Source: Ehretia macrophylla (taxonomy: Eukaryota; Streptophyta; Magnoliopsida; Boraginales; Ehretiaceae). Taken from it: 64,000 bases of DNA. The position numbers and the translations under genes were made by a program. How positions within the stretch are numbered: the first letter of the stretch is position 1; each line of letters starts with the position of its first letter. The DNA lies in assembly GCA_037974665.1 (NCBI GenBank), contig CM075778.1:11583001-11647000 (forward strand), in the 5' to 3' direction. Below are positions 26,401-40,509 of this stretch, piece by piece. Under the pieces are notes generated by a model. The model was not told the origin of the DNA and did no database searches. It saw only the letters and a program-made list of their open reading frames with translations.

Positions 26401-26626
26401 GGATACGTCCATCCTACGACAACTGCCCTCCAAGCTTTTTCATCAATGGATTTGATAAATGTTCTCATTCGAGCCTTCCAATATGAGTAGTTTGATCCAT
26501 CCAATAGTGGTGGTTTGGTAATTGAACTTTCATCTCGAAATGTATCCATATCTGCAAAATAGCCAGAAAAAAAAACTTTTCCAAAGATCTAACTGAGTTA
26601 GTTCAGTAACATGCTTTGATACCACT

Positions 26627-27483
26627 TGTTAGGTTTCTGGCCCTTTAATCAATTTGATAATTAATCAAATCAACTAAGTAAATTTACAGAAAAATAAATT
26701 TGTTGCAACAAAAGTAAAAACACATAAATTTTATCATGGTTCAACCATCTTGGTCTATGTCCACGCGGCCATCCCCTGGCCAACAAACCAATTCACTAAG
26801 TTTCAAGAGATTACAGAAACCAATGAAAACTTACGCAATTGAAGACTCCTCTTAACCCTTGCCACCTAGGTGAAGACTCCCTTAGTGATTCTCTAGTTTG
26901 GCGAGCTCCCCTCGACTTACAAAAGTTCTCTCCCGAGAACACACCTTCTTCTCTCGAAAAATGTATACTAAAACATAAATAAAAGAGTCTTGAAACTCTA
27001 GATGGATTGGTCAATACATATGACAAAACACTGACTGTGTTGCAACCCTAAATAAAACATTCAGTACATTATGTTACACAGTATGTTGCAACACGACCTG
27101 ACATAGACAGCCTATTGTTAACTCACGAATCTGTTCCTTTTTCTGCTCACTGCTCGCTGCACCTTCAACTGAGAAATGAGACACCTATTTGAAGGATTTG
27201 CTTGGGATGTTGAGTATACGCAGAAGAGTCTTCAAGATAATCCAATTAGCTCAAGAGTTCTTGATAATCTTGAGTTTATCACATTATCACTTTATCTCCA
27301 AGATATCTTCATAGTCATGTGGACTCTTCAAGAATTCTTCTAGCATTAGAACACTTCAGAACTTGAATCCCTCCTGATCGTGACTTCTTCGTAGATTCCT
27401 GCAAGCTCAAACTAGCACACGCAATATCCATAATTTTTGTAAAACACAGCCAACAATAATAAAAGAAAAATCAGATCCTAACA
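26627..27483 (-). repeat. C2 5' LTR (right copy)
   Basis: Partner of 21957-22816. The primer site (minus TGGTATCAAAGC, about 26613-26624) sits just inside it, which fixes the element's direction. Confidence 0.92.
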
Positions 27484-28263
27484 ATATCTATCAAATCAAG
27501 AGTTTGATTATTTGTAAACTACCTCATACGGCTATAAGAATGAATAAGAGAGAAAACTTTTCGGTGTGGCCAAATCTGCTCTTTCATAGTATCAAGAGCC
27601 TAGGTTATTTCCTACCAAGAAGAAAAAAAACCCTATCAAACAAAACACAAAACGCAGCTTTCTCTTCACATATTACCCTCTTTTTTTTCCTTCCATCCCT
27701 CATTCCTTCCCGTAGCACCTATGGCATCAACTACCTCCACACCTGAAATTGTTTATCCCATTCCTTCTGTGGTGACTTTGGTCAAAGTTAAACATATTCC
27801 CCAACAGCTCTCCTGCAAGCTCAACAATTATAATTTCTTGCTTTGGAAAACTCAAGTGTACCATATCCTACATTGTCATGCCCTCTTTGGCTTTATTGGC
27901 AGCGCTACCATCAAACCCAACTCTGGTGATGACCTTGTGAAGTAGAATTGATTAGATCAGATGGTTCTAGGCTGGCTTCTCGTCTCTCTCTCTGGCTCAA
28001 TCCTTTCGCAGGTTGTGGACAAAACGATGGCACGAGATGTGTGGCTCAATCTTGAATTATGTTATGGGTCTCAATCTCGTGCGTGAATTTAGCAAGTGAA
28101 AACATAACTTCAATCTTTGGTGAAAGGAACCCAGTCTATTCATGCTTATATTCAGAACGCGAAGTCTCTTTCTCTAGTTCTTACGAGCATTGGCAAGCTT
28201 GTTGATGATGACGATCTTATCCTTTGAAATTTACATGGTCTTGGCTCTGAATATGATCCGATT

Positions 28264-30153
28264 CACTATAAGAAAAATTGTGAAAGCTAACGGTCCGTCT
28301 CCTTTTTGTCGCAAAAAAAGTGATGAAAAGGAGACGAAATTTTTGCTACATGAATAGTGACCAATGGGAGACAGTTTGGAGATGACTTCTATATGTTGTC
28401 TCCAAATTGTCTCCCAATGAAGACGATTTTGAGACGGAACATGAATGTCGTCTCCTAGCGGAGACGAAATGGAGACGAAAAATAATTAATAATTAATTAT
28501 TAAATTTTGCTTAACAATTTACTATAAACTTGTAATTAAATAGTAAATAAATTAATAGTTATCTTTATTAATTTAATTCTTCCATAAATTTTTTTAAAGT
28601 AACTCAATACTTCATTTTTCAAAAAAAAATCCATAAATTAAATACTTTATTTTAATCTAAAATTTAAGTTAATATTAATAATTAATAATTAAAGTATTAT
28701 TAACCAATGGGTCCGTCTCCAAAAAAAGAACACGGACCCAATGGTCTGTCTCTAAAAGGAGACAGACCAATGGGTCCATCTCCCAAAAGGAGACGGACCC
28801 ATTGGCCCGTCTCCAAAAAGCCTGGTCCAAATGGCTGTATAATTCAAAAATTCCCCCCAAAATATTTTTGGGGGGAAATTTTTTTTTTAAAAAAAGTACA
28901 TACAAGTCTTTTCAAAAGGACTTGTACCGGTGCACCAGCCACTTGAACCATTATTTCATTTCCCCCCAAAATATTTTGGCAGGAAATACAAAAAAAAAAA
29001 AAAAGATTTGTGCCAAGTCCTTTAAAAGGACTTGGCATGGTTCAAGTGGCTGGAAAATTCCAGCCACTTGAACCTTTTTTTCATTTTCCCCCAAATGAAT
29101 TTTGGGGGAAATTTTTTTAAAAAAATATTTGAACATAACTCTCCATCCCCTTTCTCTTAAGTCATACTTTCATTAAGGTAATTCCTTTATTTACTTTTGT
29201 TTAAATTTTTGAATTTGTTTTAGTTTAGTTCATTATATATATATGTTTGTATATAATGCTAAATATTTGTATATAGTGTTCTTTTATTATGATTTTAGAT
29301 TTTTTTTATTCTACCACGTTTGTTTGGATTATATATGTATTATGTATATATGTCATATATATGTATGTATAAATAATAGATTTACGTAAATATATATAGT
29401 TTTGGTAGTTTTTTTCTTGATTTTAAGGTTTTTTTTAAAATTTCAGTTTTATTTAGTTTTTTTTTCCTTTCATATATATATATATATGTGTGTGTGTATG
29501 TGTGTGTATAAGTGATAGATTTAGGTAAATATATGATTTTTTTGTAGTTTTATCATGAGTTTAGGGTTTTTTTTTTAAATAAGATTTTTTTTTTCTTTCG
29601 TATTTGTATATATATATATATATTGTATATATAGGTGTATAAGTGATAGATTTAGGTAAATATATATATATATATATATATATAATTAGTATAATTTTTG
29701 TAAAAAATTTCAAATTTTTATAGTAATTTTGACATAATCCGAATTTATAAATTTTTTATTTTAAATTATTATTTTTAATCAAATTTAAAAAATGTGACGG
29801 AAAGGAGACAAAATATGAGGGAAACGGAATTGAGACGAAATGTGAACGGAAATGGAACTGAGACGAAATTATAGGGAGACGAAAATGAGACGAAATATAA
29901 GGGAGACGGAACAGAGAAAATGTGATGGAGGCGGAAATGTGACGAAATGTGAGGGAGACGAATTGGAGACAAAATTTTAGCGAGACAAAAAGGTGACAAA
30001 ATATCTTTTCGTCTCCATTTGAGACGAAACTCAAAAAAAGAGACGGGCCAAAAGGTGACGCCGGAGTTTCGTCTCCGTTCCGTCTCATTTTTTGATTGGA
30101 GATGGATCGGGGACGGAAATGTGCCGTCTCCGAACGCGAAATTTCTTGTAGTG
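28264..30153. mobile_element. Non-autonomous CACTA (En/Spm) transposon, 1.89 kb
   Basis: The left end is CACTATAAGAAAAATTG. The right end, read on the minus strand, is CACTACAAGAAATTTCG. A 3-bp target duplication ATT flanks both sides (28261-28263 and 30154-30156), as expected for CACTA elements. Many short subterminal copies of GGAGACGAAAT or its complement (GTCTCC) occur within about 250 bp of the left end and 350 bp of the right end; these are typical transposase-binding arrays. There is no transposase gene. The centre holds a row of hairpins (28709-28800 and 28851-29110) and (TA)n or (TG)n runs. The element interrupts the gag region of C3, so it is younger than C3. Confidence 0.92.
28709..29110. 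repeat. String of perfect or near-perfect hairpins inside the CACTA element
   Basis: At least eight adjacent palindromes can be read: three on a GGTCYGTCTCC...GGAGACRGACC theme (28709-28739, 28743-28767, 28771-28800), CCCCCC...GGGGGG arms (28851-28877), ACAAGTC...GACTTGT arms (28902-28927), TGCCAAGTCC...GGACTTGGCA (29011-29037), GGTTCAAGTGGCTGG and its complement (29039-29074), and TTCCCCCAAA...TTTGGGGGAA (29086-29110). Similar arms recur, so the block probably grew by local duplication. Confidence 0.85.
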
Positions 30154-32032
30154 ATTGTTGCAGCCATTAATTCTCAACCCAACAGTCCATCTTTCGCTGA
30201 AGTATCTGGCTTTTTATTAGATTTTGAACTTTGGCTTGGTGCTACCTCTCACGTTGCTAACAACCCACAAGCCTTTATTACACCATTTGTTTTGAAGAAT
30301 TCAAACTCTAAATTCACGCCATCCATTAGCCTAAATAGCCCAGGTCGTTCATCACGTAGTGGTAGGCGTGGCCACGGCAGGGGCCGTAAGCGAGGTCATA
30401 CAAATCAACAAAATAATTATTCTAATTCTGGCTCTTCCAATTTTGTTTGTTACAGGTGTGGCTATCCCTATCATAAGGCCAATAATTGTTGGACCCCTGA
30501 TGATGCCATTGATTCCACAACAAAAGCTTTTACCGCAATGCAAGTCTCTGACACTACTGATCCCAATTGGTACATTGATACCGAGGCAACTCATCATATG
30601 ACACCAGATGGAAATAATGTCACTGGTAAGTAGACATACTCAGGGTTGGATGATATTTTCATTGGCAATGGTTCAAGCATTCCTATTACTCACATGGGTA
30701 GAACCTTTCTTGCTTTATCATTTGGCTCTGCTATTAATTATCTTGTTTTGCTTGTACCTTCGCTTATGAAACGGTTATTTTCTATTGCGTAACTCATTCG
30801 TGATCATAACTGTTTATTTGTGTTCATTCCACATGGTTATCTTATCAAGGACATGAAGATGAGACGTTTGTTACACCAAGGCCGCGTTAGTGGTGGACTT
30901 TATTCTCTTTCCGGAGTTCAAAAATTTTATTTTCTCGCAAATAAAATCGACTAAGCAGTTTGGCATGCTCATTTGGGTCACCCTCCAGTTCGAACACTTA
31001 GGCGCCTCAATAACGTATTGTCTATCATTCCTAAATATTGTGATGTATAGAGTCCTGCCCCAATAACTTCTTTAGATGGATTTCATTTTTACCTTGTTTC
31101 GGTTGATGATTACTCTCGATTTACATGGTATAATCCATTATGTCGCAAATCTGATGTGTTGTCTATCTTTTCAACTTTTATTCATATGGTGCAAAATATT
31201 CATAATGCAAAAATTAAATACATCCAAAGTGATGCTGGTGGGAAATTTATGGCAAAGTCTGTTCAATTTTTTTTTTCAAGAAATATGGTATTTTGCACAA
31301 ATTGTCTTGTCCTGGTACTTCTCAACAAAATAGAGTTGCAAAAAGGAAACATCGTCACGTAGTTGAAACAGGTTTAACTCTGCTTGCACACAACCATCTT
31401 TCTCGTGAATTTTGGAATCATGCCTTTGCCACTGCCGTTTATCTTATCAACCGTATGCTGACACCTTTACTGGGTGACAAATCTCCTTATGAGCTCTTAT
31501 TTGGTGTTGTCCCTGATTATCAATCTTTGTGTACCTTTGGATCTCTATGTTTTCTTTGTCTCAATACATTTGGCCATGGAAAATTGGATTTCAAAAGTAA
31601 GCAGTGCTTATTTATTGGGTATAGTCCTCTACACAAGGGTTATAAGTACTATGATCCTCTCATCAAAAAGACTTTAATATCCAGGCATGTGGTGTTTAAT
31701 GAATCTGAATTCCCAGTTGCGAAGCACATAACACATTTGTTCAACAAAGCAACTGATCTGCACTTTATACTCAGGCCATTCCCATCAAATCTACTTGATT
31801 TAGTGCAAAATTCTAATTTGCCCAAGTCACCATCATGCAAGCTATCTGCTTTTCTTACAGACTATATATCTCTTATTGGCATGCCATTGCCTCGGTTGTC
31901 CCTTCTTCAATCGGTAATTCATCTTCTTCGGAATCAATTACTCATAACATCTCTGGCAACTCTCCGCCACCAATTTTAAATCCAAACTTCATACATGTTA
32001 CATCATTATCTCCAGTTCGTGATGATCTTCCA

Positions 32033-33754
32033 TGAAGGAAAATGTTATATATATTGCATGAATCAAATTCTATCTTAGATAAGAATAAGGCGAAAACATT
32101 CATACATGGATATTTAAAAGGAATAAAGCATGAAATAGCTATTTGAATATCTAAACAATTCATAGTTTAATCTAAAAGCAAATAAAGTTTTCGAGAATAC
32201 CTTTTAAACTCGAAAACGAAACGAGAAAGCCTTCACCTTTGCTACAATGCTCTACATACCTAAGAGCTTGATGCTTTCGCTTCTTACTTTGATCTTCCCT
32301 TCTGTGCCAAATCCTAGCTAAAGTGTTGATCAAGTTGTAAGACTTGATCTTTCAAAACTAAACTAAAAGAAGAGTATTTCATGTTTCCTCTAAGAGAGGC
32401 TTACACATGAGAGAAAAAGATCTCAAAAGGAGATGGTGCAATTGTAGAGCTTGGGGTAGGGGCCTTTATATAGGTAAAAACAATGCAAGGTAGTCTTGTA
32501 TTAATCGTATTAATTAGAAACCTAGATGGAGAAGGATTAAGACTTTGAATTATCCTTTAATTCTTTAATTATAATGAAAAATCCTCTTCCCCATTTTTTA
32601 GCCCTAACCATAAGCCCAAGGCCTTATGGCCAACGCCTAGGAGCTTGCTCCATGCATGTGGGTTTAAGTGGTTTAGCTCAAGTCTGCTCTAATTAAATCA
32701 ATCAAGTCTAAGTCCAAATCTAGTCTACTTTAAATAATATAAGCTCTTTTCAAGAATGAAAAGTCTACCTTAAACCCTTAGTAGCCTTTGGACTTTAACT
32801 CTCTCACACATTCAATAATACCCAAGTCTAGTAATGACACTTATAAGGTAAAAGGGGACCAAAGACGTAATTACCCGTTCACTGAAAATGACTAAAATAC
32901 CCTTGGTAGTCTCCTAACAACATTTTGTCATTTTAACCTTCCACTAAAAGACTATGGTTGCATTACAAGATAATTATTGTATAAACAAGAGGATGCCACA
33001 CAAAGTATGACACTGAGTCTTTAGACCAACTAAGTAATAATGACCATATTGCCCATCTATACTCACTCGTAGCTAAAACAGGTTTACCATTTGTACTATC
33101 ACCTTTTTGACTACGTCTTTCTCCTTGGAACCTATAATTCATAATCCAACCATCCTCCGGAAATTATCCATTTGTACATGGGAGCTACCCATAAGTATAA
33201 CAACTAATACATCACACAAACTGTATTACTATGCATAGATTACGGATGATCAACTAGGATAATTCTAAGGAAGTGATAATTGTATAAATTCCTTATTACA
33301 TATGCATGTCATTTCTAACCAAGTCCAGACTCCCAAATCATAAAGCTATTGACTCATACAAGATCTCACCTAGAGTAACTCAAAGTGCAAAAACCTGTCT
33401 TCGTTAGTTTATCCACATATGCTCAAGATTAAGAGCACTGACTCACTTAGAAGCTAATAGGTATAAGTGAACTCTTTCTTTGATAGTACTTGTTTAGAGT
33501 CCACACCTACGGTGGACCGTCCAATGCATACACATACATAAGTAAAATAAGTCTGGAACCCCATCCATGACCAAAGCATATCACCCCAGTGTAAAGGGAA
33601 CTTATTCACAATAACTTTTACCATAGCAGAGTGTCCAGCTCTACTACTTAGTTATGCACTAAACAATTCTGCTACTCAAGTAACCAAGACTTGGACCTTA
33701 TGTACATATCCACTATGTACCCAAGTTAACACTTGAAGTAAGGACCTTACGTAC

Positions 33755-33801
<47 letters not shown>

Positions 33802-33862
33802 CATATATATATATATATATACATACATATATATATATATACATACATACATATATATATAT

Positions 33863-33894
<32 letters not shown>

Positions 33895-33900
33895 TTATAC

Positions 33901-33931
<31 letters not shown>

Positions 33932-34059
33932 CAAGTCAAACAACATTAAAGAGAAATATCCTCATAGGAGTAAGATGACATTAATTATTAATTGCAAATA
34001 TTCAGATACATGATGAAACAAAGTGCTAATGGTCTATTGGGCATATCCTATTTCCAACA
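32033..34059 (-). repeat. C4 3' LTR (about 2.0 kb), containing a microsatellite
   Basis: Its first roughly 590 bp match 40510-41066 at near 90%. The outer part has no partner in the window. It ends CCTATTTCCAACA and is followed by the polypurine tract. A complex (AT)n/(ACAT)n array fills 33755-33931. Confidence 0.8.
33755..33931. repeat. Compound microsatellite (AT)n and (ACAT)n
   Basis: About 175 bp of alternating TATATA and TACATACATA blocks inside the C4 LTR. All open frames reported across it are translations of this repeat (Tyr/Ile/Val/Cys/Met) and are not genes. Confidence 0.97.
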
Positions 34060-37000
34060 GACTCCCACTTTCACGAAAGAGCACTAGGCTATACTACCTA
34101 ACAACTTAATTCCCATTGAATCAACATGTACATAAAAGACCTTCTCTGTAAGAGTCTCAATAAAAGGATCTGTTAAGTTATTTGTAGAGGCAATTTTATC
34201 TACCACTATGTTTCCTCTTTGGATGAATTCTCGGATCAAGTGATATTTTATTTCCTTGTGTTTGCCTTTTCTATGATTCCTTGGCTCTTTACTTTGCGCT
34301 ACCACACCATTGTTATCGCAATATATAACTATTGGTTTGTCTACGGCAGGCACAACCCCCAACTCTAGAAAGAATTTTCTCAACCAAACAACTTCTTTAG
34401 CAGCTTTTGATGCCATCACATACTAAGCCTCCATAGTAGAATCTACAATGTAGGATTGCTTCACGCTTCTCCACGAAATGGCACCTCCCAACATGGTGAA
34501 AACGTATCTAGAAGTAGATATCCTGGAATCCCTATCTAACTGGAAGTTTGAGTCTTTGTATGCTAGCTGAGTCAAATCCTCAGCTCGGTAGACTAACATA
34601 TAATCCTTCATTCTCCCAAGATTCTTGAATATATATTTGACTGTTACCCAGTGAGCTTGTCCTGGGTTCGACTGATATTGGCTAACCATGCCAACTGTAA
34701 AGCAGATATCTGGTCTAGTGCGTAACATGGCGTACATGAGACTGCCAACTACTAACGCATATAGAATATCCTTTCTTCGAGTCTTGCATGTTAAACTTAA
34801 CCAGTATCTTCTCAATATATGCAGCCTGGGATAATACTAGTAACTTGTTCTTGTGATCTCGCAAGAGTTTAACCCTTAGAACATAGCTAGCTTCTCCCAA
34901 GTCCTTCATTTGAAATTGAGAAGATAACCAAATCTTTATGGATATCAACATCCCTACATCATCCCCAATTAGCAGTATGTCATCCACATAAAGATTTAGA
35001 TGTCTCTACATCATCCCCGATTTCGTCTCTCAGATACAGCATTCTACTGAGGAGTGCCAAGTGTAATCAACTGAGACACAATTCCCTGTTGTGTGAGATA
35101 ATCTTTGAACTCACCCGAGAGGTATTCCCCACCTCGATCAGACCGAAGTGCTTTTATGGGTTTTCCTAATTGCCATTCCGCTTCTGCCTTAAACTCTCTA
35201 AACTTGCCAAAGGATTCAAACTTGTGTCGCATTAAGAAAACATATCCATATCTAAAGTAATCATTAGTGAAGGTGATGAAACACTCAAAATCTCATCGAG
35301 CTGGTGCGTTCATGGGTCTACACACATTAGTGTTTACCAATTCTAACACTTCACTTGCTCTATGCCCCTTAGAAGAAAACAACATTTTGGTTATCTTTCC
35401 CTTTAGGCAAGATTCACACTGAGTCCATGGTTCGAGATCTAATGAGCCCAAGAGCCCATGTTCAACCAACCTTTGAATCTTGTTTAGGTTTACATGACCC
35501 AAACGTAGGTGCCACAAGTATGCGTCATTGATGGATGAAATCTTTTTTTTAAGGGAATTAAAAAATTCAGATTCTACATTATGCGCATTGGAAGTAGTTG
35601 GATAGAGATAGAATAAATTATCATGCATTCTTCCATAACAAATAAATTTTCCATTTCTACTAATAGTAAAGTCAGAATGGAAAGTAACAGAAAATCCTCT
35701 ATTAACTAATTGTGAAACCAAAATAAGATTCTTTCGCATGTATAGAACATAATAAATGTTATCTAATTCTAAAACTCTATCAGTAAAATGTAAAGCAACT
35801 CTTCCAACCACAATGCCCAAACATTCGCTCCATTGCCAACCTTTAGAGCAAATTCACTTTTACCAAGCTTTTTCATTGTCTGAAACCTCTGCAAAGAATT
35901 ACAGATATGATTAATGGCTCCAGAATCTACTATCCACGAATCTGTAGAATCAACCACCAAACAAGTTTCAACGAAAATAGTAAAGCACGTACCTTTCTTG
36001 CTTTTCGCTAGGTACTTGGGGCAATTGTTCTTCCATTGACCAGTTTGGCCACAAACGAAGCATCTCCCAATGGGATTTTTACCTACCCTTTTCATAACCA
36101 TTGTCTTTTACCAATGCCTTTGACCTTTATTATTTTTGTCACTCCTTGCTCTCTCCAATTCCTTAATCAACTGCTCAGTCGTTCAGTTTCTTCCATTTGA
36201 TTGGGACTGATGTCTTAACTGATCAAAAGATTTGGGCAAGGTCTTAAGAATCAAATTTGTTTTCTCCATAAGACTTATCCTAACGCCTAGGGTTCTGGCT
36301 ATGATGATGCTATCCATCATTTTTAATACATAAACTTCGATGGAATCACCTTCCTTTATCTTAGTAGTCTTGAGCTTACTTAGTATAGCCAAAGATTTTA
36401 TCATGTCAGAGCAGTCTTTATGTCCATATATTGAGCCCGCAGAGTATCAAAAATAGAGGCTAGGACATCAATGCCTGTTAACCAGTTGGTTCGCCTTCAT
36501 CGTTCCTCTGCATCCCTTCTATGAAGATCAGAAAAACCCTCAACTAAGGGATATAGTAGGGTGAGGACATATGCATACCCTTTATTTTCAAGTATTATGT
36601 CCAAATTCTTTTTCTAGTCACTATAATTATATCCAGTCAATTTTCCTTCTGAATCGAATATAGACATCGGAATAGAACAATTGTATGTCATCTTAATCTG
36701 AATATTCATGCAACATAATTAAATATGAGCATATTATGTATTTCATATATACGTATATAGAATGCATGAGCAAAGATCATAAAGGAACTCATGAATGCTT
36801 GTGCACAACATAGATAACCCTTTAAATATGATTAGTGCTCTAGTGACAAACCTATCACTTATATGTTTGGCTTCTCAAGACCCGATAACACTTACTTCGT
36901 AGGAATGATACTACCTATCTTGAGTCGAGTGTATATATCATTCCTTATGGGGTTCCTAAGAATATATGCCGACTTGAGCCTCTGATGGGAAGATTATTCT

Positions 37001-37542
37001 CATCTATTTCTATAAAGTGATCTATAGCCTAGAACTCCACTAATGGGATGGTCACTCCACTAACATTTTTTATGTGAACTCTAAACTTTAGATCATTCCG
37101 CTAAGTCTAGGTATGATGTCACACTCCAAATGGAGCATACCGCATGGTAAGGCGATATGACATTACCCTTTAACATGATTAGGACATGGAATTTCCTAGT
37201 TCCCTATCCCACTCGATTATTTGGCCTCAGTGTTTCTACTTATGTGATTTTTCTTTAATACTTAATTCTGGTTTCTCCCAAAAAGCTAGATTAAAGCCTA
37301 TAGTCATCTTATCTAAAACCTTTAACTATAATCTTTTAAATAACATAAATCTAATCTGGATCATTTACTTAACCTTAGGCAGGGCTTTCTTTAAGTTTCT
37401 TGTCAAGTCTAGGTTTTTAAGATAAAATTGTCATCTTAATATATTTCCTAATCAATTTCAATCTATAATTAATTAATCTTTAGACCTTCAAGAACTAGTC
37501 TAAATCTAGATTAATTATTAACTTGACTATCTAGAGCTTAAC

Positions 37543-39658
37543 TATAAATGCACATGGCTTTGGAAACCAAATTCTAAGCCACTTATGAGTTTTTTTGACT
37601 TATTATGCAACTTTAGCCAATTTTTCCCCACTTGAAAACCATATTTCAAGCCAATGATGAATCATTTTGACTTATAATATCATTTTGGTCATCTTTTCCC
37701 CACTTGCAATTTTATACCAACTAAAGTTGGTATCTTTTTCCCCCGCCCGGAATAATTTTGTCACCTATTTGGCAAAAGTAGTTTTTATAAATTAAGCATT
37801 ACAAATCCTAAAACGAGAGAAAAGCTCATCTGCAATGCAAAATTGTCCTAATTCCGTTTCATTTCCTTTTTTCTCTTTCTCTTGGTAGTCACCATAGCAG
37901 AAGAAGAAGAAGAAGCCAATTAATGCATAATATTTTGACTCATTTCAACAGGGTAAGATTCTAGGCTTATGATTTATTTAATTTTGGATTGATTATTTAT
38001 TTTAAAATATTTTAGGGAAAGATGACTAAGTAAATTAAGAGTTAACAAAAGGAGAGTTTTGATGAAATTTATAGATTTGTAAATGAACAAAGAAAATACT
38101 ACCGTAAAATCGAGATAAGTGGGATTCTTTCATTTCAGCTATTAGCCTTCCTTCGGATATATTCAGAATATATTTTGTTCATGTATTTGTATCAGTTTTG
38201 TCATTGTATCTGTTTGATTATTCCTTTCATAAGCTTGTTTCGTTATTTTTGGCTATTATGTACGTACAGTGTTTTTAGAAAATTTATCTAATTACTAGTA
38301 TTCCTTCGAATCTGTTTGGAATAAATTTTGTTCATGTATTCGTATAAGTATAATCGTAGTATTTATATGTTCGTTCTCCTCATAAGCTCGTTATTTTATA
38401 TCCAATTATTTCATACATAATATTACTCGTAGAAAATTCTGTTCGTTGAAAAATAGCTTAAATTCAACTTTAATTCGTTGAATTAAATGTATGACATGTT
38501 CGTTTCACAAAAGTTTGATTATATTCATGCCATGACTAAAAATGCCTCGTTGCTTGAGTTTCCTATTTTCTTTCTTTTTGCTTCCGTGGAAACTCAAAAT
38601 AAAATTATATTTCTTGTAATATTTATATTAGCTCATATAATATTTTTATTGGTTCATATGGTATTTTTATTTTATTTGTCCTTTTCATTCTATCTAATTT
38701 TCTAGAGTATTTCGTTCCTATGTCGCGTGTTTATATGCTTAATTCATTTATTCGATCAACGCGATTATTGTACTCCGGAATAATTAATTTCTTTTAGATT
38801 ACCTGAAGTAATCCATTCGTATATCTTGATAAGTATTTATGTCTCACTCATTTCGATTTTCGATCAATATGTTAATATTTTTTTTTTCTTGGACAATAAA
38901 TCAATTATTATTATTATTTTAATAGTATTGATACTATTATTACTACTATTTTTATTTTGATGATTCACACTATGAAATATGTATTTAACTTGTTCTCAAT
39001 TGTATACCTTGATATGAATTTGTCTGTCTTAAGAGATCTCTTACCTGATGAGGGCGTAATACTCATCATTCTGTCTGGCTCGATGGGGGGGGCATACTGC
39101 TTATCTTTTTTATACAGTTTGAGAACTATGATATGTATTTGTATCCATATTTGGTCGTCCGTTCGTTTGTTCGCTATTTGTATCGTTATTCATTCGTCTG
39201 TTCGTTCATTCACTATGAGTATTTGTTCATCTGTATTTATCATAATTACCGAATTCTTTGGGAAAGCTTTCCTCTTACTGAGATTTTGTTCGCTCACCAC
39301 TTTTGTTTCTGCCTGATTTCTTTTCAGATCCGAAAGAGTAAATGTGATGACTCAAGTTGTGAGCAGGGTAGTCTACATGGAGAAATAAATAAGACTATGA
39401 GATTGAAATTTGGAGATTTGGTATTTTTATTTAAGTTTGTCAATGTGGCTTGATTAATGAAATGATTTGTGGATTAAGCTTAAATTTTTGATTTGGCAAA
39501 TGATTGTAAGAATGATTTAATATATTGTGGAATGTAGTACTCTGGTTTGTTCTTATGGTATGCTAGTATAGCCTAGCGTGCTTATGAGGTTACACCTCTT
39601 GAGTCCGCGACGTATCGCACCCTGACCCTACTCCACAAGATGGTTTTGGGGTGTTACA
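37543..39658 (+). mobile_element. Solo LTR, probably Ty3/gypsy type, about 2.1 kb
   Basis: The right end reads GGGGTGTTACA, followed by TTAAC (39659-39663). The same TTAAC occurs at 37538-37542, directly before the left boundary, consistent with a 5-bp target duplication. Inside, TTACTGAG...GCTCACC (about 39275-39300) and GAGTCCGCGACGTATCGC (about 39600) resemble motifs also found in the solo LTR at 43654-45945. No internal coding region is present. The left end is degenerate, so that boundary rests on the TSD match alone. It lies in the leader of C4 and is younger than C4. Confidence 0.6.
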
Positions 39659-40509
39659 TTAACCTTTATATATAAGATTACCTATTATTTAATCCTATAA
39701 GGTAGTCTTAATGCTAAATAGTTTCACATAATTATATAGACATAAAGTTAATCATGTAAAAGTACATAATTTAACAAAATTAAAAAAACTAACATATAAC
39801 AAATTAGTAATTCTTGATAACTCCCACAAGAAAATAATATTTGTACTTTGATCCACAAAGTTTCGCAAAATAAATTCACAAATTAATCTTGCGAAAATAA
39901 TTCCCACAAATCAAAATCAAGACAAAAGAATAATACACAAAAAAAGTCAACCACTTAGTTGTCCTCGCCCATGACTCGTATGTGAATGCGCGTGCACACG
40001 AGTGTCCTCACGCGCACGTGAATGTTTCTTTTATTGTCTTGAATCTTTGGCCAACATGGATTAACTATTCAAGTTATCTAATTCAATTCAATAACCAAAT
40101 TTCGCATGAATATGAAGTTTAATTAAACGTAAAAAAATTTATTTTCACCACAGGAATTTCTAACACAAACTTTACAAGAAACATCAATTCCAATAATTCC
40201 TATGTATTTTCTAGGGAGTTTAAAGTAGTTTCAAATTCTATTAGTTATAACCTTTTAAACTACTACTAATAAAATAATTTAATCAAGGTTTAATTCTAAT
40301 TAAAACCACAGATAAATTAATTATCAAGAATTAATCTAATAAACATAAAAACTAATTAGAACACATAATTCCATGCATCAAACACAAATAAACAAACCTG
40401 AATTTTCTAGTGTTCTAATCGAGAAGCTACCTAGATTCTCAGTTTCTATAGAATTTGATTAAACTAGTTAACTATTTTATGATTTAATTTGAAGTGGCTC
40501 TGATACCAC

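Larger units (their letters stand above)
21957..27483 (-). mobile_element. Sirevirus-like Ty1/copia element C2
   Basis: Long LTRs at 21957-22816 (860 bp) and 26627-27483 (857 bp) are about 96% alike, which suggests roughly 1.5 million years. The flanks GTATC (21952-21956) and ATATC (27484-27488) are a near-match target duplication. The minus-strand primer site TGGTATCAAAGC lies next to the right LTR. Parts: gag (26549-25548) with a zinc knuckle CRVCEGFGHIQAEC, a Lys/Glu/Gln-rich coiled-coil stretch (25424-25000), a piece of integrase (about 24784-24600, TWVRKSDTSDAF-like) and an extra 3' open stretch (about 23460-23230). Reverse transcriptase and RNase H are not recognisable. More than one AAAGGGGGAG polypurine tract precedes the 3' LTR, a hallmark reported for Sireviruses. 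It is broken, and sits inside the 5' LTR region of C3. Confidence 0.88.

Noticed and set aside
28675-29136. Several 60-90 residue frames with repeated PSPKK or KKKFPPK words
   Set aside because: Translations of the hairpin block in the CACTA element.
29756-30167. Ser/Phe/His-rich open frames on the minus strand
   Set aside because: They are translations of the GAGACGAAAT subterminal repeats of the CACTA element.
30019-30633. 204-residue open frame on the plus strand
   Set aside because: It starts inside the right end of the CACTA element and crosses into the gag and protease region of C3. The join is an accident of insertion, not a gene.
33676-33946. Tyr/Ile/Cys/Val repeat proteins on the minus strand
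   Set aside because: Pure translation of the (AT)n/(ACAT)n microsatellite.
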